A DNA stretch of 64,000 nucleotides from Allygus modestus (lineage: Eukaryota > Arthropoda > Insecta > Hemiptera > Cicadellidae), in NCBI GenBank assembly GCA_963675035.1, contig OY776113.1, positions 145,569,559 through 145,633,558 on the forward strand, written 5' to 3'. Position 1 is the stretch's first letter. Every line of letters starts with the position of its first letter. The notes beneath the pieces were generated by a model. That model saw nothing but the letters and a program-made list of their open reading frames with translations. It was not told the DNA's origin and searched no databases. This document shows positions 9,258 through 21,309 of the stretch, in pieces. A program made the translations under genes and the position numbers.

Positions 9258-9691
9258 CTACCTTAAAGAGGGGGCTCCCGTCCTCTGCGTCTACCTGCTT
9301 TTCCCATAAGACCAATGTTAACTTTCAAAGTCCGTCCCTCCTCAACGGGTTATCTTAAATAGATCATTTATGGTTCGTTCTAAAGATCAAAAATATATCT
9401 AGCGATTTCAGTAAACAAAATTTCGTTATCATAAATAGTTTGCGCATAACAAAATCGTAAATATTGAATATTTTGGAATTTTATTGATCGATTATTATTT
9501 GCAATATCGAAATTCTGCTTACTGAAATCGCTAGGTAACTTTTGCTCTTTAAAATGAGCCACAAATCAACGTTATCGAATAATCCGTTGAGGAGGAACGG
9601 GCTTTGAAAGTTAACATTGGCCTTATGGGCGAAGCAGGTAGAACGCGAAAAGTTTCGTGACTGGAGCTTTCTTGATCCTTTCTTAAGGTAG
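9258..9691. mobile_element. Foldback element, 434 bp
   Basis: The two halves are imperfect inverted copies. Ends are CTACCTTAA and TTAAGGTAG. Outer arms share CTACCTGCTT and AATGTTAACTTTCAAAG (left 9291-9345, right 9586-9645). Inner arms share CTAGCGATTTCAGTAA (left 9399-9425, right 9508-9534). The loop is about 82 bp (9426-9507), and the left arm lacks about 16 bp near its end. No coding capacity. Superfamily is unknown and no target duplication is clear. Confidence 0.82.
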
Positions 9692-9805
9692 GGTCTTAAA
9701 AAGTAGAGTTATTTATTTATATAAATTTCTTAATGCTGATTAATTATTTTTATTGTATTATCATTTTTATTCAGTACATTTTCTAAATTCTAAAATATAT
9801 TTTTG

Positions 9806-10003
9806 ATGAAACTGATTTATTTCTCACTGATAGATACGAGAAAAACTTACGGTACTGTGCTCTGGGGTTCTGCACCCAACTCATTTATACCACGTGTTTT
9901 TAAGTTACAAAAAAGAGCGATACGAATAATGGCAGGTGACAATAGGCGAACATCTTGCCGAACATTTTTTTGCTTCATTAAAACTTATTGTTATAATTAT
10001 TGA
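9806..10003 (+). pseudogene. LINE RT C-terminal fragment (Jockey/CR1-like)
   Basis: The frame reads IYFSLIDTRKTYGTVLWGSA, then FIPRVFKLQKRAIRIMAG and TSCRTFF. This is the thumb/C-terminal region after RT motif E, with the typical YG..LWG and LQKRAIR(I/L) blocks, also seen at 44479-44943 in this window. The catalytic RT core is absent. The match ends near 9970, after which the sequence is AT-rich. A possible continuation of the same element is the C-terminal piece at 12010, on the far side of a hAT insertion. Confidence 0.85.
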
Positions 10004-10327
10004 AATATAAATTAAATTAAATAACAAATATAGTAACAAATAGGAAATATGGAGTACAAAGCTTTAAATGATAATAATAAAACAATTCTCTTAATTGTCC
10101 CAAGTTCTCAAACAATGTCTTTGGATAATACTTTCTTTTATTACACTTGGAAAAATATATAAACTAAAATACACTTTCAAAATAAACAAAAAGACACTTA
10201 ATTGTTCAACAAGTGTAATAAAACCTCCACTCGGCCCTTCCGGCGGCCTGCAGGCGACCCCATAAACGCTCGGCCGGACGACGCGACGTGGACTGTTCAG
10301 GCCCGGTCTGCAGGGCGATCGTTGTGT
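10004..10327. other. Gap between LINE fragment and hAT element
   Basis: AT-rich to about 10225, then a GC-rich block (10228-10320; CGGCGGCCTGCAGGCG and CTCGGCCGGACGACGCGACG) with no recognised coding content. It may be the remains of another insertion in the LINE. Confidence 0.4.
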
Positions 10328-11974
10328 GTATGGGGCAGCGAGCACATAATAGAATAGAGAAGACAAGTGCTTATATCCCGTTCATTAAAAGTGAGGCAAG
10401 ATCCGCCATGTTGGTCTGGCTTACAGCCTGAAATCTACGATACGCGAGCTCAATGCGCGGTAAAACTTCGCGACCGATACACGGCCATTATCAACAGTAA
10501 TAGTTGAAGAATATTGTTGAAATTTTGCTTGCTTATAGTATAGAGTCTGGGGATATCGATGGTAATAGTTTAAAGTTAATAATAATGTTATTAAATGGTA
10601 TACAGTATAAATAATTTAATACACACTTGTAGCTCTGTTTTTCAAAACCAGACATGAAAAAGTTGTTCTGTGGGAAAGTTTTAGATAAATAAACAAATTT
10701 CATTTTTTATTCCAACTTTTCTCTCTAAAGTGTTTGGTTTCCTCAGACATCGAGGTATAAGAAAGCGGTAAAACTGTCTTTCGCGCAGCCCGCTGCCGCG
10801 CCGCGCCCGACCATAGGCAGTGCAGTGTGTTTGTTTTCCGGCTACGTTGTTGTTTTTGTTTTTATTTGTTATTTTATTTCAGCTAGGATTAGTAATGATA
10901 TCGTATTCATTTAAGTAAATGAAAAATAATTTGCGTAATAACTAGTTTTATTTACTTATTTATATGTTTGTAATATCCTCGAAGTTTCACTCGTTATGGC
11001 TGATTATAGGTATAAAATAACTTAGTCCAAATAGTTTTAAGACATTAATCAATGTTCATTTATCCAAATAAATTACAGTATTATTCAGTTGTTGTCTCAC
11101 CTTATATGTATGCAGACCTTCATTAATAATATTACTGTAATGATGGATCATTATACAGAAAAGTACTTGTGAGCTATTATTTAGATCATTAAACAACAAT
11201 TATTATCATCCTACTCATTATCAGAAAAATTAAAAACGTTGGGGAATAAATCCATACCATGCCTACAGATTGACCAAGCACATGGTTTTACATTTTACTG
11301 GGAATATTGTTTTCACTTAGACTATTATAGTTAGGTACTTATAAAACATCTTTCGCAAAGTCGGCACACTTTTAGAAGGTTGTACAAGCCCTTAATTTAC
11401 GAATGAAAAAGTAATGATTTTAAAATGTAAACTATAGTACAAAAGTGTATTTTATTATATTATTTATTCCAAGTGTATTTTAGTACATAAATAAAAATAC
11501 TGTTTATTATATATAAGATAACTGGTACTTTAATTTTCGTTTTTTGTGGCCAACGCAAAAAAAAACATTGATAGATGTAGAGCGACTAGATTTCATAGAG
11601 AAATTATAAGAATATTCAATAACATTTATGACTAAGCAAGCATATTTTTTAACCACTTCAATAAATATTAAATTAAATTAAAACAATATGTTCTTGTGAA
11701 ATGTAATCCCAGCGGGTGATTGATACCCCGCTTTAAATAGGTGTCCGGTTATTGCAATCAATTTACCATCTCGTGTAATTCGACACCTTAGGTCTACAAC
11801 AAAAGCCGTATCCACCCTCACTGCGACTAACTGAAATAGTGTGTAGCGGTGCGTGGTTGACGCTCGGGCTAGGGCGGCGCCGCCATCTTGGACTGTCTCA
11901 TCCGTCCGCCAGGCTGGCCGCACTCTCCGCTCCGAGTAACTTCTCTATTCTATTATGTGCTCGCTGGTATGGGG
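10328..11974. mobile_element. hAT-type element, 1,631 bp, with 8-bp target duplication
   Basis: A perfect 27-bp terminal inverted repeat starting CAGCGAGCACATAATAG lies at 10336-10362 and 11940-11966. It is flanked directly by the 8-bp duplication GTATGGGG (10328-10335 and 11967-11974). The 8-bp duplication and CAG-type ends fit hAT. No transposase is recognised inside, so this is a non-autonomous copy. Identical TIRs and duplications point to a fairly recent insertion. The frame at 11678-11923 (-) is not recognisable as protein. Confidence 0.92.
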
Positions 11975-12009
11975 GCCTAACACATGATTTGCAGCCTTTC
12001 TTGTAGAAC

Positions 12010-12237
12010 TTGAGAGAACAATGTCACAGTTACAACTTACGATCAGTAACAACAAGCTGCCGAGCAACAAGAAAACTTGAGCTGAAAGCCTTAAAAAATA
12101 AACTTATGGACTGGCTGAAGTGGAAGTGTTTTTACTTCATTGGTGAGTATTTAGAAGCCAACATGGACAACAACCCCAGCCATCAAGTGAAAATATGCAA
12201 ATACTGTATTGGTTTATTTCAAATTAGACTAGTTTAG
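12010..12237 (+). pseudogene. LINE protein C-terminal fragment
   Basis: The frame reads CHSYNLRS, then RKLELKALKNKLMDWLKWKC and FYFIGEYLEAN. A YN(L/T)R block followed by a basic LK.KL..WL helix and a (F/Y)(Y/F)..(D/G)E(F/Y)L ending is typical of the last residues of Jockey/CR1-like RT proteins. It has the same orientation as the piece at 9806 and begins about 35 bp after the hAT duplication. The two may be one LINE copy split by the hAT, with extra loss between. RT core is absent and the family match is short. Confidence 0.55.
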
Positions 12238-12239
12238 TT

Positions 12240-15069
12240 AATTTCAGTTCAGTGACAAGATTTGTCCAAATATCTGGCCAACAATCGCCTGTTGGTAATC
12301 TATTGAGTGAAGTTTTAGTTATCTTCAAACATTGAAGTAAAACAGGTTTCTGAACAACTAAATTAATGAGATACGGTTGGATTATAGGGCCATCAACTTG
12401 ATCGACTGTACCACTTTACTAGACAACCTATAAACGTCTTCACTACATCACTACATGACGGAATTAATTACATTTGTTTACGGGTCCATAACACATTATA
12501 GCAGCTGCATAAGATTACTCAAATTTCAATTTTTTTAGATCAAAAAGAGATAGGTCTGAAGGCTAAAAAGTTAAATTGCAACATTTTACAAGAAAAATTT
12601 AAACATAATTTTTTAATCAGGGAATAAAAACTGAAAAATGTTAGGATTAAATTTCCCAATATATAGGCAAGAACATAATTTTTAGTATAGCCACCTGATG
12701 TTACGCAACTTAAAGTTTAATTGTGCACATTTAAAAAGAAGTGCTCACTGTCTCCACATTGTAGTTTCTCATGACTTTCACCAAGCCGAACTCGACAATC
12801 GCACCTAAGGAAGCCCGTTGTGGGGTGTTGATTACAGCCTCACCTGGTCACCTGGTGTATGAAGGACGACTATAAATTGACTTGTTGGGACAATTTGTAT
12901 ATACTTCGTCTGGAGCAGATAATACTCATTAGATTTTACCCTTGAAAGTCATTAAGCAAATTCACATTATAACAATTTTCACACCCTGTGCGTTATAGCT
13001 ATGGTACCCAGAGTACACAATTTTGCTAAAACAAGTTATGAAATACTTCCTCGTCGGAATACAATAATATATTGCCGTATAAATAGTGGGTGTTAGAGCT
13101 CCCGTAGTTTTTCTTAAACCCCACCCTAGCCCTTCAGGTCCTTTGGATGACTGATGAGTTTCGGCGTCGAAACAACGACCGCGGCTCGCGGTACGGACGC
13201 ATTCAGCGTCCTGGCTCTTGTATTTGATTTCATCCACACAGTTTTACCATTGTATCGTTCATATAGTTACTTGATTTACACATTCATTAACCATAAACTC
13301 TCATATTGTCTCATCATTTATACTCAGGGTCCATACATACTTTGTACAGGTTTGCTGAGTCGATTTATTTAAGGGTTTCTACTTAACCGGAAGAGATCTC
13401 GTAAAAACAGTTGTAAGGTCACGTGATCACCAATCCAATCTGCTGTGTTGCTGGAAACACGATATTTATCGTACGCGTTTAATATTTTCTACATCATTGT
13501 AATTAAAATTAACATTGTTTAACTACTTACATTCTATGATCAGCTGTTATTTTATGATACTAATAATATATATTGTTTTGATTTATTTGTATTACTAGAT
13601 AAATGTATTAAGGGTTTAAATTTTCTTTCTGCATCTCTAGTGACAATTTAAAAAGCTGTACCATTATTATACCCTTAAATAATAATACCCTTATATAAAT
13701 TATACCCTCAAGGTTGACATCACTTTATAGTATGTTGTTGATTTATGCATCAGCTGGAAGCCCTCGTAAGACATCTTTGCTGCGAACATTACTCTTATGG
13801 AAATAATCTTACCTGGTCTGAAAGCTCTACGAACCTCGATTTATACTGTTTTGAGTGACTCAATAAACTCTATAATAGTAATTTAAAATAAATTTAATTA
13901 CTTAAATTCAACTAACCGGCTTCACCAGCTCAAACAGTGTCTCTTTTAATTTCTGAAATGTTATTTTCCGGAAATCTAGACAATATCCGATTAACTGGAA
14001 TTCTGTATGTCCGAATCAATTTCATCTTTCATCCCCCAATTGAATCAAATAGTAAAATTTCTACCATGTAATTGTTTTTTTTTTACAAACGAAATTGAAT
14101 TTAATCGTTTAGGTACTGAGTAAAGATTATATTTAATTGCTCGACCTCATCAGCTCCTTCACACAAGTTGACACACAATAGAGGCTTTTTTAAGCCCCCC
14201 GAAATTGCGAAGCGGGAACAATGGTGTCGACACCGACTGGCCCACTGACGACTGGTTTTTGTCGATATTGTGTCAGCCGCCGTAAGTGGAGCGAGTGATT
14301 TCGTTTTCGAAGGTCGCATATCGATTCACCTCTCATCAGATCATCCGATAATCCCGCGTTAAAGTTATTTCAAAAGTTATTTCCAGTTGCCATTGTTATT
14401 TCCAGTTCCATTATTGACATCGGTTCCAACGCAGGTCACGTTCACCTGCTGCTTCACATTTTTTTCAGAGATTATAATATCCCGACTTAAATCGGCTCAG
14501 GGTTAAAAATTAAAACCTAGTGTTGTGAGGCAAACCCTCTTTTTCGACTCGATTCCTAAGGACTTTTAGGCGATTTTTTCTTTGAGAACATCTGAAATAC
14601 TTATACTGCTTATATAGTCTCGGTCTGGGCCCCCGATAACAAATCAGTGTTTTGATAAATCCACTTATACAAACTCTACTAAATATTGAATCGTGTTAAA
14701 CACAAAAATTTAATTGATAAAGTTAATGTAAATAATCTGATATTTAGTAAAGTTCTTGATGTAATAGACGAAGAAAGGCTATTGACAGTATTGCTAAATC
14801 GTTATTAAACTGTAACGTGCATTGGTTATGTAAATGAATCACCTCCAATTCATTTTATAAAATTAAGATTTTATGCTAATCGGCAAATTCTCTTGTCATA
14901 AGAAACTGCTTTCTTATCAGCGATCTGGTCTCCTGGATGAGCCAACGGTGGGCGGGCTCGGTACGCCGTCCGGCCCAGCGGCTGCTTCCCGGATGGCTAG
15001 AAAACTGCCGTGAGTCGTTAACATAATGGTAACGTGTGGTTGATATATGCATGGTACTTTTCCAGATAA

Positions 15070-15070
<1 letters not shown>
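12240..15070. other. Gene-free stretch
   Basis: No gene recognised. A hairpin pair at 13158-13193 follows CTGATGAG (13151). Two GC-richer patches, 14140-14330 and 14930-15010, have short open frames with no family resemblance that I trust. Confidence 0.4.

Positions 15071-15072
<2 letters not shown>

Positions 15073-15106
<34 letters not shown>
15073..15106. repeat. (TA)n microsatellite
   Basis: About 17 perfect TA/AT units. No family-1 element blocks flank it, unlike the tracts at 7273 and 63193. Confidence 0.95.
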
Positions 15107-15110
<4 letters not shown>

Positions 15111-15520
15111 CAAACACATGGAAGTATATACAAATTATATGCATTGTATTGTTATTACATACAAGGGCAACGCTATTTTAGTTTATAACAAGTGTTGAAC
15201 TGAGTTACTGGCGTATTGTTAAATCGACTAATAAATAAGATAACTACTCATGATCGGTTTTATTTATCCCCGGTCTGCTGGGATCCATGTCAGTAGAATG
15301 GCCGATCCTGCGCTGCGTACAACTGCACACACGATCTGATAATAGGGAGTGGAGTCATAAGTGTTCTCATTGTGAGTTTATGCCATATGTTTCATAAAAT
15401 ACAATTTATAAAATCGTTTATATTTAGATCGAGAGGTAAGGGACCCTTACTTTCAGAGAGTTGGGAATTCGACCCTTCCACACATTTCTGAATCATTAAT
15501 AAACTCTATAATTTAATTGT

Positions 15521-16119
15521 AAATTAACTAGGGGTATGCGAGTACTAGAAACTTCGAGTTTTCGGCCGACTATTTTAATACTCGAACTAGACTCGAAGTT
15601 TTGAAAACTACTCGAAAGTTCTAGCGAGTATTTCCCGCCGATTTTCGAACGATCACTAACGATTGCGACCGGCCAAAACGCCTAGTAACGGCCGCAAAAG
15701 GCGATCGCATCAGGTAAAATCGGCCGAAAATGACGATCGGACCGCGTAATTTCGGCCGTGACTGACGATTTCGTCATTTAATATTGATTATAAGCTATGT
15801 CTGGACCAGGTGAAATTGGCCAAATGACAACCGGGCCCTGTTTCATCGGCCGGAAACGAATGTCAAACCGTGTTTTCTTTGTAAATACGTAATCCAGTTT
15901 GATTGTACTGGCCAAAACTTTGTATTGCTACTCATGTATTAGTTAGATACCATGTTTAGATTATCAAATCTAGGCTGGTATCCAAATCCCATTACACAAT
16001 TTTAAGCTACCAACTGAGGGAAAATACTCGCTCGAAAATACTCGAAACTCGAAAATAATTGGCACTACTCGACTCGACTCGATTAAAAAAATCACTACTC
16101 GCACACCCCTAAAATTAAC
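15521..16119. mobile_element. hAT MITE, 583 bp, with 8-bp target duplication
   Basis: The element (15529-16111) starts TAGGGGTATGCGAGTA and ends in its inverted match, TACTCGCACACCCCTA less one substitution. It is flanked by the perfect 8-bp duplication AAATTAAC (15521-15528 and 16112-16119). Both subterminal zones are crowded with ACTCGA/TCGAGT hexamers. The interior is CpG-rich, with repeated TCGGCCG-like and CGATCG motifs. No coding capacity. The 8-bp duplication and GGGGTGTGC-type ends support hAT. Confidence 0.92.
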
Positions 16120-16597
16120 CCAAGGAATTTAACCGAGCAACACCTTTTTATAGTTATACCTTTTATTCGCTAAAGGGTAATTTAGCAGAACTCCTACGTT
16201 ATTTCTGAACCGATTTTGACGATGATAGCAAATAAATGTGGTTTCAAGCACACAAGTTTACAGCACTAACATATTTTATGATCTAAATGCTCTCATGCAA
16301 ACGGTAACCGCCTCACCGGTCAAACCTCTAATTAGGCTCAATTTTCGTGGGCGCACCTGTCCAAACATCCTCATTTCATGGGTTCGGAGGAACAATATTA
16401 CAAAGTATTCAGAACAAATAACAGTATTGCTGCTACTTCAATCATATACATTCTAGTGGAGTAGAATAGCTGAACAATCCTGGTATTTGTGACAAGTCCA
16501 TGATGATCAAAACCGATATAAGAAAGAAATATTCACTCAGACACAACTCTTATTTAACTTAACACACAAAAATATAAGAAATAATGACAAATAATAA

Positions 16598-16726
16598 ATT
16601 CCTCGTAGAACAATTTATGGTGACAGACTCCCTCCATACACCGTTCCATTATTGTATAATAAGATCCCAGATGAAATTGAGGCTTTAAAATACTTAAGCA
16701 CATTTAAAAAAACTATATACAGCTGA
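16598..16726 (+). pseudogene. LINE RT protein, extreme C-terminus
   Basis: The frame reads IPRRTIYGDRLPPYTVPLLY, then NKIPDEIEALKYLSTFKKTI and a stop at 16724-16726. LYN(K/R)(L/I)P.EI and FKK..(K/Y) are the usual final blocks of Jockey/CR1-like proteins. Nothing upstream extends the match. A tail-like AATAAACATTTTTGATTTG lies about 800 bp downstream (17538-17560) but cannot be tied to this copy. Confidence 0.7.
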
Positions 16727-19130
16727 ACTTTATAGATGAGAAGGATACCGATATTCCGTCATTACCACCATTAAAGTCTCCTCAGTAGTTAGGCAACAAA
16801 AGTTATGGAGCGTAGCAAGTAAAAAAAAGGATTGGATAAAACTCAGATGGTGAGGAGAATTTCAAGACAATGTCTTTTTAGGATATAAAAAATAATTTTT
16901 ATTTTTATTGAAACTTATGAAGTTTTATTTAGGTATATATTATACTGGAAACATTGTTTGTTAATAGCATGTATTTGCTACCGTATTGCTTACATTGTCA
17001 TTGTTTGAATGTCATTAAGATAACAGGAAATTCATGACCGTATTAATAACTTCGTTATTTATTTCTCATCGTATAAATCAATTCTTGAAGGAGAATTTGA
17101 TAAAATAAATTAATTTATATACAAACAAAATAAATCGTGCAGTGTTATAAGTTTAGTTGACAGTGGAGAAATATGTTTTAGTCAATTTTGTTTGGCCTGT
17201 TGTACTTTATGGACTTTTGCCACTATTTCTTGTGTCCAATGGATCAATGAACACCTCAACAGCCACAGCTCAAGAACCTGACATCTTCCAACTGTGACCG
17301 TGAAATAATTGGACCTTACCGATCAGTAGTATAGCTTACTTATTAAGGTCAGCTTATGTAAAATAATTTGTTATTAATAAATAAACACTGCTATTTGTAA
17401 TGTATAAATAACAGAATTTGATTTTGATAGTATATAACATCCTACAAAGCATCAATGTATTTACCGGGATATACTGTTAAAGAAAATTAAGCTTAATAAC
17501 CTAATTACGAAGACATTAATTGCATCGAACAATGTATAAAATAAACATTTTTGATTTGACTTGATGTTACCAATAAAGCAAAAATAAATATGAAATGACA
17601 ACTAATTCAACGTTTATTTGCAATTTTGTAGTATGTTCTTAGGTCAGTTAAAAAGCTATGATTTAATTTATTAATGGAGCATTATAAGATAGGTATTATT
17701 TATTACCCCCGTCACAGAAAACCTGCGTAGGCCTATTTGAAAAATGTTGTGTGAAATTTTAGGAAGGGTTTCGATTTCTTGCATAAATTTGTTAGTTATT
17801 CATGTACAGTCAAATATAGTTCCTATGTTTCCAAATTGTTCCAACATAGGAAATGATAACTTTACAAACAATATATGCATCCTAATTAACGATTTGTCAA
17901 TTAACTGGCTGTATATGCAAATCTCTGTGGATCACGGGCAAATTGCATATTAAGTTCCATTGGTGTTCATATATAAATAAACGACAAGTCATATTTTATT
18001 TATTCGTAGTACGAATTGAACATCGTACCGTGTATACAACTGTCAGAACCGGTTCTGGAACTGACTGACGTAGAGCAACTTCAAATTGATCAATTGTTTG
18101 TTTTATTTAGATTTCAATAGACTTCGTTTTTTGGGCCAACATCGGCTATTTGATCGTGTTTTATGGATTTAAAACGACAATTTAGCCACATTTTATAGGT
18201 AAAAACGATTCGCCGTATTTCAACGACCGAAATCGACAAAAGAAACATGTTTTTACCGCCCGAAAAATAAAGCCACGTGTTTTACTAACCGAAGACAGCA
18301 TTAGGAATACATTATATTGGCTGACATCAGCGGACGGACAACTTTCTTACTGTTTTGCGCTAACTATGAAATTTCCGTAAAGTTAATTCTTAATCCCTGA
18401 CTTACCAGTCTGTTGATACCCTGTAAAGCATTTAACATTTTTTAAACGAAAGGCGGTAGGCCATAGTCCATAGAATGGCGGGGACCCTTTGTTATTTTTT
18501 CCCGAGCACGCTATGGCTAGCTCTCGGCGGCCCTGCAGAAAAGAGATAAAAAGTTAAATTTCCGGTTGGAATCTACATCTATAAATACGAAAAACCAATC
18601 ATTCCCCATTCTTAACCCCTACACCTACAATCACGAAATTTGGCACGTATACTCTTTCCATAAAGTAGCTAACCACTAAGAAAGGATTTTAAGAAATCCC
18701 CATAGGAAACCCACGGGGAGTCAAAGTTCCAATCCAGTTTTATTCTGATGGACATTCACTTTGGTTTGAGTTGATGATTATGATTCGTAGTAGTTCCACG
18801 GTTTAACCACAGAATGCAGCACACACCAAAGGTTTTATTCCCGAGTGAAGCCGGGTACGATGGCAGCCAGTATTGAATATTTGTAACTATTTTGCAGGGT
18901 CAGTAAATAGTTTTTCTGTGGCAAAAATATGCTACATTACAACGCATGTGCTCTTTTACTGAAAGTTAAAAGTTGTTGCTGATGAACCTTCCCGTCAAGT
19001 GTTTGGCGAGACATTGATCATATAATACCAAGAAATAAAAAACGTATAACACTTTAGATTGTTTAATGCATAAAAGAAGAAAAACATACAGGAGAATGGT
19101 CACATGACATAGTAAACTTTTGGAATGGTT
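16727..19130. other. Gene-free stretch with repeat debris
   Basis: Possible LINE tail at 17538-17566. Around 17700 ACCCCCGTCACAGAAAACC resembles the far end of the TTAGCGAATTTCC family. Around 18620-18870 AAATTTGGCACGTATACTC and GAGTGAAGCCGGGTACGATG look like the end of another interspersed repeat. No genes recognised; the frame at 17744-17953 is not protein-like. Confidence 0.4.
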
Positions 19131-19139
19131 GTGAAATCG

Positions 19140-19985
19140 GTCAGAAATATGGGGAAAGTCGAGCAGGAGGATTGTTTTACCGGGAAAGTAGTCATATGGG
19201 GAACTATAGGGAGGTATTGTAGAGTAACAGGTACATCGGGAAGGTCTTCTAGGAGTACGGGTTTGTCGGGAACCAAAGAAAGGTCTTGTAAGAGGATGGG
19301 CATATTGGGAACTATAGGCAGGTCTTGTAGGAGGATGGGCATATTGGGAAATATAATATCGAGGTCTTGTAGGAGGATGGGCATATCGGGAACTATAATA
19401 GTGAGGTCTTGTAGGAGGATGGACATATCAGGAACTACAAGCAGGTCTTGTAGGAGGATGGGCACATCGGGAACTATAATAGTGAGGTCTTGTAGGAGGA
19501 TGGGCATATCAGGAACTATACGCAGGTCTTGTAGGAGGATGGGCATATTGGGAACTATAGGCAGGTCTTGTAGGAGTATGGGCACATTGGGTACTACAGG
19601 GGGTTTTGTAGTAGGATGGGCAAATCGGGAACTATGATAGTGAGGTCTTGTAGGAGGATGGGCATATCGGGAACTATAATAGTGAGGTCTTGTAGGAGGA
19701 TGGGCATATCGGGAACTATAATAGTGAGGTCTTGTAGGAGGATGGGCATATCGGGAACTATAATAGTGAGGTCTTGTAGGAGGATGGGCATATTGGGAAC
19801 TATAGGCAGGTCTTGTAGGAGGATAGCATATTGGGAACTATAGGCAGGTCTTGTAGGAGGATGGGCATATTGGGAACTACAGGCAGGTCTTGTAGGAGGA
19901 TGGCATATTGGGAACTATAGGCAGGTCTTGTAGGAGGATGGGCATATTGGGAACTATAGACAGGTCTTGTAGGAGGATAAGAACT
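19140..19985 (-). repeat. 39/42-bp minisatellite, possibly a decayed Pro/Tyr-rich repeat protein
   Basis: About 20 head-to-tail units of 39 bp (GGTCTTGTAGGAGGATGGGC…) or 42 bp (with an added AATAGTG-type end), degenerate at the left edge. Unit lengths are multiples of three, so several frames stay open on both strands: + RSCRRMGISGTIIV and - MPILLQDLTIIVPD. A third - strand frame reads PTRPHYYSSRYAHP (42-bp units) or PTRPAYSSQYAHP (39-bp units), the most protein-like of the three, starting at an ATG at 19997 (MSSQSSYPPTRP). That frame is broken by two TGA codons at former CGA sites (about 19427 and 19509) and by one-base losses near 19825 and 19901. It is either a non-coding array or a decayed structural-protein exon. 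Confidence 0.9.
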
Positions 19986-21130
19986 TTGAGAGCTCATGTA
20001 AAGGTTTTACAGGATAATAATCACAAGAAGAGGTTACGGCATAGTCGAGAACTAGACCAGGCATCAGGCTGCGGATTAGGTTGTAATCGTCCTATCGGGC
20101 AAGGTCGGGCTGGAGTATGGTCATATCTGGAACAAACGGTCACGGGGGATCACTGAATGTCGCGCCCTTGACCGCGATTGTGTCATCCGCACGCCAAGTT
20201 CAAGAATGCCTTTGCCAACAGCCGGTGGCGATGGATGCGCGGCGAAAGTGGCGGTGGTCGCTGACCCACATTGCGCAATTCTGTTCCACGCGCAACTCCC
20301 CCTTCCATTCTTGTTAACCGGAGTTTTTACTGTCTTCTGGATTTCATTTTTTTTTGAGTGAAGAACCTCTGGAGACCTTGTATTCTGCGTCTTCCGCCAC
20401 GTGCGGCTGAAAACTCATCCTCGCCCAGACCAGTTCCACGCCTCGGGTGAATACCCTCGGCCTTGACACAACTATGCACTTCTTCACTCACTTCGGTGTT
20501 AAGTAATAGTTATACTCATTACGCCTATTATATTATTATTACTCGAACTCACAATGCTAAATGTTCTTGTTTTTTTTTTTTAAACACGACGACATTAACT
20601 AGTCACAATTTTCATTTCTGAAAAGAAAATAGTTCTTACATTTGATTTATCTGCTAATAGCACATTTTGACAAGTTTGGAAATCGAGTGAAGAACACTTA
20701 CACGATTAATTCTCCCTTTGCGCTTTTTTCAGCAATATTTATTTTGTTATTGAATGTAAGAACTCTGAAGACAAAACAATTCCTAATGGCCGAAGATGTC
20801 GGGTCACATTCGAATTTTGCCATCCTTAGAAGATTAAATTTAAACCATTTTAAACTTTTATTTATTAAAAAAATGTAATAAATTAACCTTATTTAAGTTC
20901 CTATCTAATTTAACATAAAAACAACCATTGCCACGCAATATTTGAATTGTAAGTACTACCCAACAGTTTGAGAACGAAACTTCACTGCATCTAATAAAGA
21001 AGTTGGTAGTACGATATCGCAGTAACCCAGGTATATTTCAAGGATTTAGTTGTTTAGGGCTCTGAATCGTAGCTCGACCTATAGGAGATTACAAGTAAAA
21101 TAGGACTGGGCCTTCGGGAAGGTCGCCGAT
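19986..21130. other. Mixed stretch before the exon
   Basis: The first 60 bases are degenerate minisatellite. A GC-rich patch at 20150-20320 (CGATGGATGCGCGGCGAAAG) has no recognisable product. The rest is AT-rich with no gene seen. Confidence 0.4.
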
Positions 21131-21309
21131 TACAGATTACAGTGTAGATGCGAAGAGTCGCAGGCCAACCGTAGACTGTAGGACTGTAGCAGAGGCAGGT
21201 GTCAGTGAGGGAGGCGCGGGTGATAAGCGAGAGTGGAGGGGGTCCGTGGAGAGTCAGTGAGTGAGTATCGTCAGTTAGCCACTATCAGTCCTTGCCTCTG
21301 CCCAAGGTG
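21131..21309 (+). promoter_or_regulatory. Probable promoter and 5'UTR of a host gene
   Basis: A GC- and purine-rich patch amid AT-rich DNA, directly upstream of a signal-peptide ATG. It holds four TCAGT motifs (21202, 21254, 21271, 21285), matching the arthropod initiator core. No TATA box is seen about 30 bp upstream of any of them. Which is used cannot be told; 21271 (TCAGTTAG) would give a 5'UTR of about 39 bases. Confidence 0.4.

Noticed and set aside
13151..13193. Functional hammerhead ribozyme
   Set aside because: Core words are present but the nucleotides between CUGAUGA and GAAA do not make a proper stem II, and the following hairpin starts seven bases too late for stem III.
19125..19637. 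170-codon + strand gene (RSCRRMGI… repeat)
   Set aside because: The frame is a by-product of a 39/42-bp array that is equally open on the other strand.
19140..19985. CRISPR array
   Set aside because: Units are contiguous with no unique spacers, and the context is eukaryotic.
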